A stretch of 41,481 nt of DNA from Flavobacterium psychraerolatum. Lineage in GTDB: Bacteria > Bacteroidota > Bacteroidia > Flavobacteriales > Flavobacteriaceae. Below, in pieces: positions 24,578 through 34,396 of this stretch. The DNA lies in the NCBI RefSeq assembly GCF_025960985.1, contig NZ_JAOQMX010000040.1, forward strand, positions 1-41,481, given 5' to 3'. The position numbers were made by a program, and so were the translations under genes. The number at the start of each line of letters is the position of its first letter. Positions within the stretch are counted from its first letter, which is position 1. The notes beneath the pieces are model-generated. The model worked only from the letters and a program-made list of their open reading frames with translations, made no database searches and was not told where the DNA came from.

Positions 24578-26146
24578 ATGAAAAAATTTATATATACAAA
24601 ATCAATCCTATTGGCCACATTGGGTGTAGCGGCTTTGTCGAGTTCATGTTCAAAAGATTTGTTGGATCAACAAAATGACAATGCTACTTCTACGGCCAAC
24701 TTTGGTTCATCAGTAGAGCAAGTGGAGTCGGCAGTAAACGGAGCTTTTCACCCAATTACAGGAACTTTTTTCTGGGGGCGTATCGTGCATTCAGGTGCAA
24801 TCTTAAGATCAGATGAGTTCAATGTTTTTCCTTTTGGAAGTAATACTGCAATGTCTACTTTCTTAGGTAAACCGGGAGATCGTTGGGCAACAGAGCCTTG
24901 GCAAGAGCTTTACAAATCTATTGCTCGTTGTAACAATGTGATCAATAACGTAAACAAAGCAGGAATAGACAATGACGAAGTTAGAAATAGCTTGGTAGGT
25001 CAAGCCTATTTCTTGAGAGCTTTTGATTACTGGTATTTAGTAAACCTTTATGGTAATGTGCCTTTGGTTTTAGAAGTGCCAGATTTGAATAACTTATTGG
25101 TGAAACAAGCAGAAAAACAAGCCGTTTGGGATCAAATTGTTGCCGATTTGACGAAAGCAGAAACAATGCTTCCAGAAAAATGGACAGGTGCAAACCTAGG
25201 AAGACCAACTTCTGGTGCTGCAACTGCCTTGAAAGGGAAAAGTTATTTATACCAAAAGAAATGGAAATTGGCTCATGAAACATTCATCAAATTGGTAGGT
25301 AAATATTCGTTACTACCTGCAGCACAATTTGGAGATAACTTTACTGAGACTAATGAAAACAATGCAGAATCAGTATTTGAATTGCAATTTTTAGGACAAC
25401 AAACATTTGTGTGGGGTTCTGATATACCTGGAACTGGGACTATGGGGAATTTTCACATCGATTATGCTCCACCAGCCAAAACACCAGACAAAGGACATGT
25501 CGTAAATCCTTGGTTGAAAACTTTATTTGAAGCGAACGGAGATACTTTTAGAAGAAACCAAACTCTTGCTTACAACTATGTAGGTGCTACAGGATACGGT
25601 GGAACACCTTATTTAACAGACTTTGTCGAAGATATCAAAATTGCAAATGCTGCTGGAGTTGAGCCTATATTCTCAAAAAAATATGCGGGTATGGATATTG
25701 GAGTAAGAAGCCAAGTTGATTTCTTAGGTACAAACGTTGGGACTAACTGGAGAATAATTCGTTATTCAGATGTGTTGTTAATGCTTGCTGAAGCTCTAAA
25801 CGAAGATGATCAAACGGCTCTTGCTGGACCGTATGTAGATATGGTTCGTCAGCGTGCTGGATCTGGACTTGCGGCTCTTTTGCCAACAGTAAAAGCAGAT
25901 AAAGTGTTGTTGAGAAACGCAATTATAAACGAAAGAGCAATGGAACTAGCAGGTGAAGGACACCGTTTCTTCGACCTTATACGTTGGGGACTTGCAGACA
26001 AATATTTAGGAGCATCTTCTGCTCATGGAAAAAATCCAAAATCGTTAAGTGGCGGAATATTCAAAACAGGAAAAGACGAACTGGTTTGGATTCCAAATAC
26101 TGAAATCGATTCAAACCCGAATTTGAAACAAAATCCGGGCTATTAA
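24578..26146 (+). CDS. SusD/RagB family surface glycan-binding lipoprotein
   Basis: A 522-residue lipoprotein. The signal peptide ends in a lipobox at ALSSSC, giving C24. The helical (TPR-like) core has YKSIARCNNVINNVNKAGID and GQAYFLRAFDYWYLVNLYGN near residues 148-170, and the C-terminal part has LLMLAEALNEDD, INERAMELAGEGHRFFDLIR and the final NPNLKQNPGY, as in RagB/SusD proteins. The ATG at 24578 is chosen because it starts the signal peptide; a frame extending upstream to 24503 would overlap susC. It is the lid and binding partner of the SusC-like transporter. Confidence 0.96.
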   Translation: MKKFIYTKSILLATLGVAALSSSCSKDLLDQQNDNATSTANFGSSVEQVESAVNGAFHPITGTFFWGRIVHSGAILRSDEFNVFPFGSNTAMSTFLGKPGDRWATEPWQELYKSIARCNNVINNVNKAGIDNDEVRNSLVGQAYFLRAFDYWYLVNLYGNVPLVLEVPDLNNLLVKQAEKQAVWDQIVADLTKAETMLPEKWTGANLGRPTSGAATALKGKSYLYQKKWKLAHETFIKLVGKYSLLPAAQFGDNFTETNENNAESVFELQFLGQQTFVWGSDIPGTGTMGNFHIDYAPPAKTPDKGHVVNPWLKTLFEANGDTFRRNQTLAYNYVGATGYGGTPYLTDFVEDIKIANAAGVEPIFSKKYAGMDIGVRSQVDFLGTNVGTNWRIIRYSDVLLMLAEALNEDDQTALAGPYVDMVRQRAGSGLAALLPTVKADKVLLRNAIINERAMELAGEGHRFFDLIRWGLADKYLGASSAHGKNPKSLSGGIFKTGKDELVWIPNTEIDSNPNLKQNPGY

Positions 26147-26174
26147 GAAGTAATTAGGTTGTCGTAGTTTATGT

Positions 26175-26200
26175 GGGGCCATGTGTAGTTGCTTGGCTCC
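26175..26200 (+). terminator. Possible attenuator hairpin between susD and the GH36-like gene
   Basis: ggggcca and tggctcc pair over 7 bp with one G-U, and a second small hairpin agac-tttt-gtct followed by TTTTT lies at about 26229-26245. They could lower transcription of the downstream enzyme and transporter relative to susCD. The T run is near only the second stem. Confidence 0.35.
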
Positions 26201-26269
26201 TTTAAACTAATAAAAAAGGAGTTTCAGGAAGACTTTTGTCTTTTTATCAATATTTAAAAATTAAAATCA

Positions 26270-28012
26270 ATGGACCTAATAGTATTAGAAAACACAGGAA
26301 ATCTAGATGTTTCGATCAATTCCATTTTCAATCATAACGGAGTACAAATTTTTGATGTAAGCATCAAATCTGATGAGGCCATAGTGCCAAATCCAGTAAC
26401 TATTCAATGGAAAATTCCTGCTCACAATGTAAAGGGAGTTTGGAAACCAACTACTGATTTTTCAAAACGTATTCAAGCCGATTGGGAATTGAACCATTTA
26501 GAATCTCGTATCTCTATTGATGCTCCAATTATCAGTTTATTTGGTAATGATGATACCAATGTGCACACTTTTGCTTGTTCAAATGCTATCAACAAATTAG
26601 AATTAAACGCTAGAATCAGGGAAGAAGATGATAATTTTTATTGCCACATCACATTCCTTTCTGAGCGCTTGTCGCCTTTGAAGGAGTTTAATGCACAAAT
26701 AAGAATTGACTCTGCTCCCAAACACTTTTCGACTGCGTTGAATGAAGTTGCTGCTTGGTGGGAAACATTTGAAAATCTTAAACCAGCATCTGTACCAGAA
26801 ATCGCCAAAACACCTTTGTACTCTACTTGGTATAATTTTCACCAAAATTTGGATGTAGAAAAATTATTGGCTGAATGTAGAATTGCTTATGGTCTTGGAT
26901 ATAAAGTAATTATTATTGATGATGGATGGCAGACTAATGATACTAGTAGAGGATATGATTATACAGGAGATTGGACTCCAGATCGTATTTCAAAAACCAA
27001 AGAGTTTGTAGATGCCGTTCATGAAATCGGAATGAAAGTTGGATTTTGGTATTCTGTTCCTTTTTGTGGCGTAAAATCAAGAGCTTACAAGGTTTTCGAA
27101 AATAAAATGTTGACCAAAACCCATCGTTGGGCACCAGTATTCGACCCTCGTTTTCCAGAGGTAAGAGAATATTTGATCAATATTTATAAAAATGCATTAC
27201 AAGATTGGGGACTAGACGGTTTCAAATTGGACTTTATTGATGACTTTAGATTGTATGAGGAAACAGTCCTTACAGATGCTGATGGTCGTGATTATAGTTC
27301 TATCAATGAGGCAGTTGATCGTTTGTTGTCTGATGTAATGACAGAATTAAAAGCAATCAATCCTGATATTTTTATCGAATTTAGACAACGATATACTGGT
27401 CCTGCAATGCGTAAATTTGGTAACATGATGCGTGCTTTTGACTGTCCTGGTGACGGAACGATGAACAGAATTCGTATTGCCGATATTAGAATGTTATGTG
27501 GCGAAACCGCTGTACACGCAGATATGTTGACTTGGCATAAAGACGAAAAAGTAGAAGTTGCTGCTTTACAAGTGGTGAATACATTGTTTGGAGTGCCACA
27601 ATTGTCTGTAATGTTACAAGATATGCCTCAGGATCATATTGATATGATTCAGTTTTATACCAAATATTGGAATGACAATGCAAATGTGTTGATGCAAGGA
27701 AAATTTGTTCCTTCAAAACCATTGGCAAACTACCCAATTCAAGAAGTTGTAAAAGGAGACCATCAAATCATTGGTTTATATGATGAATATGTGGTAAGTT
27801 TATCAAACACTAAAAACAAATTTGACATCATCAATGGTCAATTGGCGACTTCGGTTGTTCTTGATGTAGCGGCTAATTTTGGAACTTATGACTGTAAGGT
27901 TTACGATTGTATGGGAGTTGTTTTTGCCGAAAAAGAAATTTCGCTTAACCAAGGATTATACAAAATAGAAGTGCCAGCTTGCGGATTAATTCAACTTACT
28001 CTAAAAAACTAG
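26270..28012 (+). CDS. GH36-like alpha-galactosidase (cytoplasmic)
   Basis: A 580-residue glycoside hydrolase of the GH36/melibiase type. The first 165 residues form a beta-rich N-terminal domain. The TIM barrel then shows YKVIIIDDGWQ (D217, D218), GFKLDFIDD with the probable nucleophile D321, and MRAFDCPGDGTMNR with the probable acid/base D391 or D395. There is no signal peptide, so it acts in the cytoplasm. It is followed 3 nt later by a sodium/sugar symporter, so it most likely hydrolyses an alpha-galactoside brought in intact. Alternatives within GH36, such as alpha-N-acetylgalactosaminidase, cannot be ruled out. Confidence 0.85.
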   Translation: MDLIVLENTGNLDVSINSIFNHNGVQIFDVSIKSDEAIVPNPVTIQWKIPAHNVKGVWKPTTDFSKRIQADWELNHLESRISIDAPIISLFGNDDTNVHTFACSNAINKLELNARIREEDDNFYCHITFLSERLSPLKEFNAQIRIDSAPKHFSTALNEVAAWWETFENLKPASVPEIAKTPLYSTWYNFHQNLDVEKLLAECRIAYGLGYKVIIIDDGWQTNDTSRGYDYTGDWTPDRISKTKEFVDAVHEIGMKVGFWYSVPFCGVKSRAYKVFENKMLTKTHRWAPVFDPRFPEVREYLINIYKNALQDWGLDGFKLDFIDDFRLYEETVLTDADGRDYSSINEAVDRLLSDVMTELKAINPDIFIEFRQRYTGPAMRKFGNMMRAFDCPGDGTMNRIRIADIRMLCGETAVHADMLTWHKDEKVEVAALQVVNTLFGVPQLSVMLQDMPQDHIDMIQFYTKYWNDNANVLMQGKFVPSKPLANYPIQEVVKGDHQIIGLYDEYVVSLSNTKNKFDIINGQLATSVVLDVAANFGTYDCKVYDCMGVVFAEKEISLNQGLYKIEVPACGLIQLTLKN

Positions 28013-28015
28013 ATT

Positions 28016-29671
28016 ATGGACATGCTAACCATTATTTCATTTGTTGGTTTTACAATATTTGTAGCCGTTGTGTCATGGTATGCCACACGCAATACAGATG
28101 AATCTTCGTCCGAAGGATATTTCCTTGGAGGTCGAAGCCTTGGTGCAGTAACCATTGCAGGTTCTTTATTATTAACCAATCTTTCGGCAGAACAAATCGT
28201 TGGGTTAAACGGGCAAGCTTTTACCGAAGGAATCTTGGTTATGGCATGGGAAACCTTGGCGGCAATCGCCATGATTGTAACTGCTATATTCTTGGTGCCA
28301 AAGTATATGTCTCGAGGGGTTACAACTATTCCGGAGTTTATAGAGTACCGTTTTGACCATCAAACCAAAGCTATTATTTCAGGTTTGTTTCTTACGGGCT
28401 ATGTGGTGGTCATTATTCCATCGGTTTTGTATTCTGGGTCGTTGGCCTTTAGTACTATGTTCGATCTTCCTGCTGTTTTGGGTATTTCGCATACAGCATC
28501 AATATGGTTGTGTGTTTGGAGTATTGGTCTTATCGGAATGATTTATGCCATATTTGGTGGATTAAAAGCAGTAGCGGTATCGGATTTAATTAACGCTATT
28601 GGTTTATTAATTGGAGGAATTTTAATTCCAATATTCGGATTAATGGCCATTGGTGAAGGAAGCGTAATGACGGGTATTAGTACATTATACACAGAGAATC
28701 CTGAGAAATTCAACGTAGTAGGAGAGGTAGATAATTCGATTCCGTTTGGAACAATTTTTACAGGAATGATGTTGGTGCAAATGTTTTATTGGGGAACCAA
28801 CCAAGCAATACTACAACGCGTTTTTGCTGCTAGAAACTTAAAAGAAGGTCAAAAAGGAATGATTTTGGCCGCTTTGGTGAAGTTTTTAATTCCGCTTATT
28901 GTGGTACTTCCTGGAGTTATTGCTTATCATTTGTTTCAAGGTAATTTATCCAATCCAGATCAAGCTTATCCTACTTTGGTACGTACGGTTTTGCCAGCAA
29001 CTTTCATGGGCTTTTTTGCCGCTGTGTTGTTTGGTGCTGTATTGAGTTCGTTCAACAGTATCCTTAACAGTAGTGCAACCTTGTTTGGCTTTGATTTATA
29101 CAAACAATATTTTAATAAAACAGCAACTGAACATCAGATTGTAAAAGCGAGTAAGATCTTTGGATTGGTTCTAGGACTTTTAGGAATGTCGGTTGCACCC
29201 TTAATTGCAAATGCTCCAAACGGATTGTTTGCTTGGTTGCAAGAAGCAAATGGATGTTATAGTATTCCGATTCTAACAGTTGTAATTATTGGTTTTTTTA
29301 CCAAAAGAGTTCCTGCTCTTGCGGCAAAAATCGGAATTGCATCGGGTGTGATTTTGTATTCGATCAGTCAATTTATCATTAAACCTTATTTTGTTGATAG
29401 TGCAATGGCCAAAGCTGCTGCCGACGGAATTACAAATGCAAAAGCATTAAGTGTGATTCAAGCAGAAGCGTATCCGCACTTTCTACACGTAATGGCGGTA
29501 TTGTTTGTGTTGAATATCGGAATCATGTTATTGGTTGGAAAAATGTATCCTATGGCGCACGATCACGTTGTGAGATCAAATGATAAGGTAGATATTACGC
29601 CATGGAAACATGCAGTATTGACTGGAATATTGATTACAATTTTGGTTCTTAGTACGTATCTTATTTTTTAG
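28016..29671 (+). CDS. Sodium:solute symporter (SSS/SLC5), sugar transporter-like
   Basis: A 551-residue polytopic membrane protein of the sodium/solute symporter family, with about 14 hydrophobic segments. Signature stretches are FLGGRSLGAVTIAGSLLLTN and LSAEQIVGLNGQAF near residues 37-69, and SSFNSILNSSATLFGFDLYK near 343-362, which resemble the galactose and glucose transporters vSGLT/SGLT. It begins 3 nt after the GH36-like gene stop codon, indicating translational coupling. It would carry the sugar or glycoside across the inner membrane with sodium. A modular repeat (copy B) follows. Confidence 0.94.
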   Translation: MDMLTIISFVGFTIFVAVVSWYATRNTDESSSEGYFLGGRSLGAVTIAGSLLLTNLSAEQIVGLNGQAFTEGILVMAWETLAAIAMIVTAIFLVPKYMSRGVTTIPEFIEYRFDHQTKAIISGLFLTGYVVVIIPSVLYSGSLAFSTMFDLPAVLGISHTASIWLCVWSIGLIGMIYAIFGGLKAVAVSDLINAIGLLIGGILIPIFGLMAIGEGSVMTGISTLYTENPEKFNVVGEVDNSIPFGTIFTGMMLVQMFYWGTNQAILQRVFAARNLKEGQKGMILAALVKFLIPLIVVLPGVIAYHLFQGNLSNPDQAYPTLVRTVLPATFMGFFAAVLFGAVLSSFNSILNSSATLFGFDLYKQYFNKTATEHQIVKASKIFGLVLGLLGMSVAPLIANAPNGLFAWLQEANGCYSIPILTVVIIGFFTKRVPALAAKIGIASGVILYSISQFIIKPYFVDSAMAKAAADGITNAKALSVIQAEAYPHFLHVMAVLFVLNIGIMLLVGKMYPMAHDHVVRSNDKVDITPWKHAVLTGILITILVLSTYLIF

Positions 29672-29715
29672 TTAATTATAATTTGAAATTGCAAAGGTGA
29701 TGTTGGTGCTGGTTT

Positions 29716-29792
29716 GCGTGAGGGATAGTAGTGGAAATCCTTTTTTGGGGTTTTTTCTGCCCCAAAAAAGATTGAAACAAATAGCCCGACCC
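29716..29792. repeat. Modular hairpin repeat, copy B (terminator-like)
   Basis: The 5' block gcgtgagggatagtagtgg is followed by aaatccttttttgggg, whose complement ccccaaaaaagatt closes a strong stem around a T-rich loop, and then tagcccgaccc. The stem plus T run can terminate the symporter transcript, which would put the FG-GAP gene downstream in a separate unit. Its design equals copies C and D (77-78 bp). Confidence 0.75.
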
Positions 29793-29875
29793 GTAGTTTT
29801 TACGGAGGGTTACGCCCAAAGTATTGAATGACTAATTTGAAAACACCCAATAGGAACAGGTAAAATGATTTTGAA

Positions 29876-32800
29876 ATGAAAAAGAATCTCTTAACAATAG
29901 TGTTTGGTTTGCTGTCTTCATTGACTTTGACTTTTTGTTCAAAGGACAATGAGGCGACAAAGATTTTTACCAAATTGGAAGCTGCTGATACCGGAATCGA
30001 GTTCAGCAACGACCTTGTGGAGAATGATTCACTAAATTATTTTACCTATTCTTATTTATACATGGGTGGTGGTGTTGCTGTGGGTGACATTAATAATGAT
30101 GGATTACAAGATATTTATTTTACAGGAAATCAAGTCTCGAATAAATTATACTTAAACAAAGGGAACCTGAAATTTGAAGATATCACTGCCAAGTCAGGAG
30201 TGTCTGGAGACAAAAGATGGTACACCGGAGTTACGATGGCCGATGTAAACAATGATGGTTTCTTGGATATTTATTGCTCAGTAAGTGGAAAATTTGGTTC
30301 GAAAGAAAACCAATTATTCATCAACAAAGGCAACGGAACATTTGAAGAAAAAGCGGCTGCTTATGGATTGAATGATATAGGAAGTAGCGTGCAGTCGACC
30401 TTTTTTGATTATGACAAAGATGGTGATCTAGATTTGTTTGTGGCCAATTATCCACCAACGCCCTTTAATGCTGCCGTATCTTCGTATGTGTACATGATGG
30501 AAGGATTGAAGGATGAAGAATCGGGGCATTTGTATCGAAATGATGGCGACATCTTTACCGATGTGACCAAAGAGGCAGGTGTTCGAAAGTTTAGTTTGTC
30601 ACTTAGTGCAACTATTGGAGATTTGAACAATGACTCTTGGCCAGATATTTATGTGTCAAGTGATTTTTGTGCGCCAGATTATATGTATATCAACAATCAA
30701 GATGGTACATTTAGGGAGGTAGTTAAAGATGCAACTTCCAACACGGCTTTTTACGGAATGGGAGTGGATATTGCCGATTTTAACAACGATGGAAACTTGG
30801 ATATTTTTCAGGTAGATATGGATGCTAAGTCCAACAGACGTAAAAAGGCCAATATGGCAAGTATGAATCCAACGCTTTTTTGGGATACTGTAAATGCTGG
30901 TTTTCATTACCAATATATGCAAAACTGTTTGCAAGTGAACTCTGGTGTGGTGACAGATGGGATTCCGCATTTTTCAAATGTATCGCGCATTACAGGAACC
31001 TCTTCTACCGATTGGAGTTGGGGACCGCTTTTTGCCGATTTTGACAATGATGGTTTGAAAGATTTATTCATAACCAACGGATCAAGAAGAGAAGTAAACA
31101 ACAATGATTATTTCAATCATTTAAAAGATGAAAATATTACCCCAGAAAGTTATTTGGAGCGAAGCCTTAAAATTCCTTCTGAAAAAATAGATAATTTTAT
31201 TTTTAAGAACAAAGGGAATTTAGATTTCGAACAAGCAAATAAACTTTGGGGAATTGAATACAAAGGTTTTTCGAATGGTGTAGCCTATGCCGATTTGGAT
31301 AACGATGGAGATTTAGAAATTATAACCAATAATATTGATGATCCGGCTTCGGTTTTTGAAAACACTAGTGCTTCAATCAACAATCATATTACGGTACAGT
31401 TTAAAGGTGATGCCAAAAATAAGTTTGGATTAGGCGCACGTGTATATGTGACTACACCTGAATTTACGCAGATGCAAGAGCTTACGCTCACACGAGGATT
31501 TCAATCGTCTGTAGCTCCAGAATTGCATTTTGGTTTGCATAAAAACAAAAATATAACCGAACTAAAAGTTGTTTGGCCTGACGGGAAAACGCAAATTTTG
31601 GAAGAGGTTGCAATCAATAAAAAATTGATTTTAAAATATTCAGATGCCGTTGTGGCTAATAAAGTGGCAACTGCAAAAGTAAATACCCTTTTTGGACCTG
31701 CTCCAAAAGGAATGTTTCCAGATTTCATGGTGGTCGAAAATAGTTTTGATGATTTTAATTTTCAAGTATTACTGCCGCATAAAATGTCTGCTTTGGGTCC
31801 AGCACTTGCTGTTGGAGATTTGAATGGTGATGGAATGGAAGATTATTTTGTTGGTGGTTCTTTTAATACTGTAGGACAGTTGTTTTTTCAGACCCAAAGC
31901 GGATTTATTAAGCAAAACACCACTGCTTTTGAAGCTGATAAATTATCAGAAGACACAGGTGCTTTAATTTTTGATGCAGATAATGATGGTGACAATGATT
32001 TGTATGTGGTAAGCGGTGGTTACGAGTTTGCACCCAATTCGCCCTACTTGCAAGATCGTTTGTATGTGAACAATGGGAAAGGTGTTTTTTCGAAAGCAAA
32101 AAGCAACGCCATACCAAGCATGATCACAAGTGGATCCAAAGCCTATGCAGCCGATTTTGACAAAGATGGTAAACAAGATCTTTTGGTACTTGGTCGTCAA
32201 GTACCGGGCAGTTATCCAGCACCTGCAGACAGTTATATTTTGATGAATAAAAGCACCAAAGACAATATCAAGTTTGTAAACGAAACGGCTTCAAAAGCCA
32301 AAGAGTTGACCAAATTAGGAATGGCAACAAGCGCTGTGATTACCGATTACAACAATGATGGTTGGATGGATTTTATTGTAGTGGGCGAGTGGATGCCGAT
32401 TCGTGTATTCGAAAATACTAAAACAGGTTTCAAAGACGTTTCAAAAAATTTGGGCTTGACCAAAGATACCGCTGGATGGTGGTGGAGCATTAGTCAAGGT
32501 GACTTTGACAACGACGGCGATATGGATTATGTTTTGGGTAACAACGGTCTCAATTACAAGTACAAGGCCACAGATAAAGAAACATTTGACATCTATTCGT
32601 CTGACTTTGATCAAAATAAGAAAAGTGATATTGTATTGAGTTATTACAATGAAGGAAAGCAATATCCTGTGCGTGGACGAGGTTGCTCATCGCAGCAAAT
32701 TCCGGGTATTAAAGAGAAGTTCAAGAATTATGAAAGTTTCTCTGAGGCCACTCTTGAAGATGTGTATAGCAAGAAATCATTGGATAAAGCGTTGCATTAT

Positions 32801-33178
32801 AAAGTGAAATCGTTTGCAAGTGTGTATCTAGAAAACAAAAACGGAAAATTTGTTATCCATCATTTGCCAATAGAAGCGCAAGTATCTGGAATAAACAAAA
32901 TCTTGGTCAAAGATTATGACAAAGACGGATTTTTGGATATTTTAATTGCCGGAAACCTATTCATGTCGGAGGTAGAAACACCAAGAAACGACGCTGGACA
33001 CGGACTGTTTTTGAAAGGCAATAACAAAGGGAAGTTCAAACCTTACACGCCATTGCAAAGTGGTTTCTTCACGCCGGGAGATGTAAAAGATATGGCATTG
33101 ATTACCGTAAAAGGCAAGTCATATGTTATCACAGCAAAGAATAATGATAAACTGCAATTTACAGCATTAAACAAATAA
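29876..33178 (+). CDS. FG-GAP/VCBS repeat lipoprotein with ASPIC (UnbV) domain
   Basis: A 1100-residue surface-type lipoprotein with lipobox LTLTFC (C21). It has many beta-propeller FG-GAP/VCBS units with calcium-binding DxNxDG loops, for example GDINNDGLQDIYF, ADVNNDGFLDIYC, GDLNNDSWPDIYV, ADFNNDGNLDIFQ, ADLDNDGDLEI and GDLNGDGMEDYFV. The ASPIC/UnbV domain lies at about residues 505-580 (GLGARVYVTTPEF; ELHFGLHKNKNITELKVVWP). A second propeller follows to the C-terminus. Such CRTAC1-like proteins often accompany SusCD pairs in Bacteroidetes, with a presumed but unproven role in surface binding. It may be transcribed apart from the symporter because repeat copy B intervenes. Confidence 0.92.
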   Translation: MKKNLLTIVFGLLSSLTLTFCSKDNEATKIFTKLEAADTGIEFSNDLVENDSLNYFTYSYLYMGGGVAVGDINNDGLQDIYFTGNQVSNKLYLNKGNLKFEDITAKSGVSGDKRWYTGVTMADVNNDGFLDIYCSVSGKFGSKENQLFINKGNGTFEEKAAAYGLNDIGSSVQSTFFDYDKDGDLDLFVANYPPTPFNAAVSSYVYMMEGLKDEESGHLYRNDGDIFTDVTKEAGVRKFSLSLSATIGDLNNDSWPDIYVSSDFCAPDYMYINNQDGTFREVVKDATSNTAFYGMGVDIADFNNDGNLDIFQVDMDAKSNRRKKANMASMNPTLFWDTVNAGFHYQYMQNCLQVNSGVVTDGIPHFSNVSRITGTSSTDWSWGPLFADFDNDGLKDLFITNGSRREVNNNDYFNHLKDENITPESYLERSLKIPSEKIDNFIFKNKGNLDFEQANKLWGIEYKGFSNGVAYADLDNDGDLEIITNNIDDPASVFENTSASINNHITVQFKGDAKNKFGLGARVYVTTPEFTQMQELTLTRGFQSSVAPELHFGLHKNKNITELKVVWPDGKTQILEEVAINKKLILKYSDAVVANKVATAKVNTLFGPAPKGMFPDFMVVENSFDDFNFQVLLPHKMSALGPALAVGDLNGDGMEDYFVGGSFNTVGQLFFQTQSGFIKQNTTAFEADKLSEDTGALIFDADNDGDNDLYVVSGGYEFAPNSPYLQDRLYVNNGKGVFSKAKSNAIPSMITSGSKAYAADFDKDGKQDLLVLGRQVPGSYPAPADSYILMNKSTKDNIKFVNETASKAKELTKLGMATSAVITDYNNDGWMDFIVVGEWMPIRVFENTKTGFKDVSKNLGLTKDTAGWWWSISQGDFDNDGDMDYVLGNNGLNYKYKATDKETFDIYSSDFDQNKKSDIVLSYYNEGKQYPVRGRGCSSQQIPGIKEKFKNYESFSEATLEDVYSKKSLDKALHYKVKSFASVYLENKNGKFVIHHLPIEAQVSGINKILVKDYDKDGFLDILIAGNLFMSEVETPRNDAGHGLFLKGNNKGKFKPYTPLQSGFFTPGDVKDMALITVKGKSYVITAKNNDKLQFTALNK

Positions 33179-33220
33179 GAGCAGTTATCTAAAAATATTT
33201 AAGATGGTTTTTTAGTTGAG

Positions 33221-33261
33221 AAAGTAAAACTTAGATTCGTTCGGTTTTACTTTTTTTTTTG
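33221..33261 (+). terminator. Intrinsic terminator after the FG-GAP gene
   Basis: aaagtaaaac and gttttacttt pair over 10 bp around ttagattcgttcg and are followed by a long T run. Confidence 0.8.
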
Positions 33262-33331
33262 GTGATAAGTATCTTGGTATGATACTTGCTCCGCCGATGG
33301 TATATCCTTAAAATTGTTAATATAGTTAATT

Positions 33332-34315
33332 ATGAAAAAAATGTTTAAATACCAACTCGTGTTGGCGCTGTCCTTCTTTATGCTTGCTTCTTGTAATAAC
33401 GACGGTACAACTGTCGATAGCACTAGTGGGAACGAAACCTCTACAGAAGTTATTCAGACAAAAAATAAGTTGGTTGGTGAATGGAAATTAGTAAGTAGTA
33501 CAATTGATGGAGTAGTTGTTAATGCTTCTGATTTTGAGTACTTAAAAAATTCATCGGCAACTTTTAATGATAATAACACTTTCAAAATTAATTATAGTAA
33601 AAAAAGTAAGAGTGGTACGGCCGAAGTGATCGAAAACAGTAGCCAGTCTGGAACTTATAAGGTTGTCGGTTTGAACCAAGTCAATTTTATTAATAGTACT
33701 TCTGTGCTTAATGTGAAAGAAGATAGACTCGAAATATCTTCTACAACGCTAAATGGTTCAGGTGTAAATCAAATGCAAGTTGATGTTTTTATTAGAGCCG
33801 ATAGTAAAGATTTAGAAGCGATTAGCACAGAGCCAATTGTTCCTGAAACAGTTGATGCTCCAGTCAGTACGCCTGTAGCTCCATATGATGGTACAAAAGT
33901 CATAGCTAAATTACAAGGTAAATGGCAAATTACAAAAGGAAATTCTGCTTGTCAAGACAAAAATACAATTGAGTTTAGAGCTAATAATTTTGAATTGATT
34001 CAATATACAGAATTTTTTAATAGAGCTGATTTAGTCAAAAACAATATAAATGTGAGTTATCCTACGCCAAAAGTATTTGCAGCAACAGTAAATAATGGTG
34101 GTGATAAAGTTGTTTTTGATACTAAGGCAAGTTGTCAGTACATTAAAACGTCTAATAGAGAGTTTGTAGTAAAGGATGAGAAAACTATTGTTCTTAAAAA
34201 TGCAGCACGAATCAAAATGGTTTTACTGACCGATACAAAACTTAATTTCATTTATGAATATACCGATGAAAAATCAGCTGTAAAAACAATAGAAGTGACT
34301 TATGATAAAATGTAA
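33332..34315 (+). CDS. Two-domain lipocalin-like lipoprotein
   Basis: A 327-residue lipoprotein; the lipobox FMLASC gives C21. Two similar lipocalin-like beta domains can be seen. The first (about 45-155) starts NKLVGEWKLVSSTIDG. The second (about 190-327) starts IAKLQGKWQITKGNSACQDK and continues TIEFRANNFELIQY. A proline- and valine-rich linker (about 165-188) joins them. The G-x-W near each domain start is typical of small lipocalin_4-type domains in Bacteroidetes. The ligand is unknown. It lies beyond a strong terminator, so a link to the sugar locus is only positional. Confidence 0.72.
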   Translation: MKKMFKYQLVLALSFFMLASCNNDGTTVDSTSGNETSTEVIQTKNKLVGEWKLVSSTIDGVVVNASDFEYLKNSSATFNDNNTFKINYSKKSKSGTAEVIENSSQSGTYKVVGLNQVNFINSTSVLNVKEDRLEISSTTLNGSGVNQMQVDVFIRADSKDLEAISTEPIVPETVDAPVSTPVAPYDGTKVIAKLQGKWQITKGNSACQDKNTIEFRANNFELIQYTEFFNRADLVKNNINVSYPTPKVFAATVNNGGDKVVFDTKASCQYIKTSNREFVVKDEKTIVLKNAARIKMVLLTDTKLNFIYEYTDEKSAVKTIEVTYDKM

Positions 34316-34333
34316 TAGTTAGTGATTACAAGT

Positions 34334-34379
34334 ATAAAAAAAGGCTGTCTCGAAATTTTCAAGACAGCCTTTTTTTTTA
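34334..34379. terminator. Bidirectional terminator between convergent genes
   Basis: The arms aaaaaggctgtct(c) and (a)agacagccttttt pair over about 13 bp around cgaaattttc, with A and T runs on both sides. It serves the lipocalin-like gene and the minus-strand gene at 34397. Confidence 0.85.
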
Positions 34380-34396
34380 TATTTTTAAACGAATAA

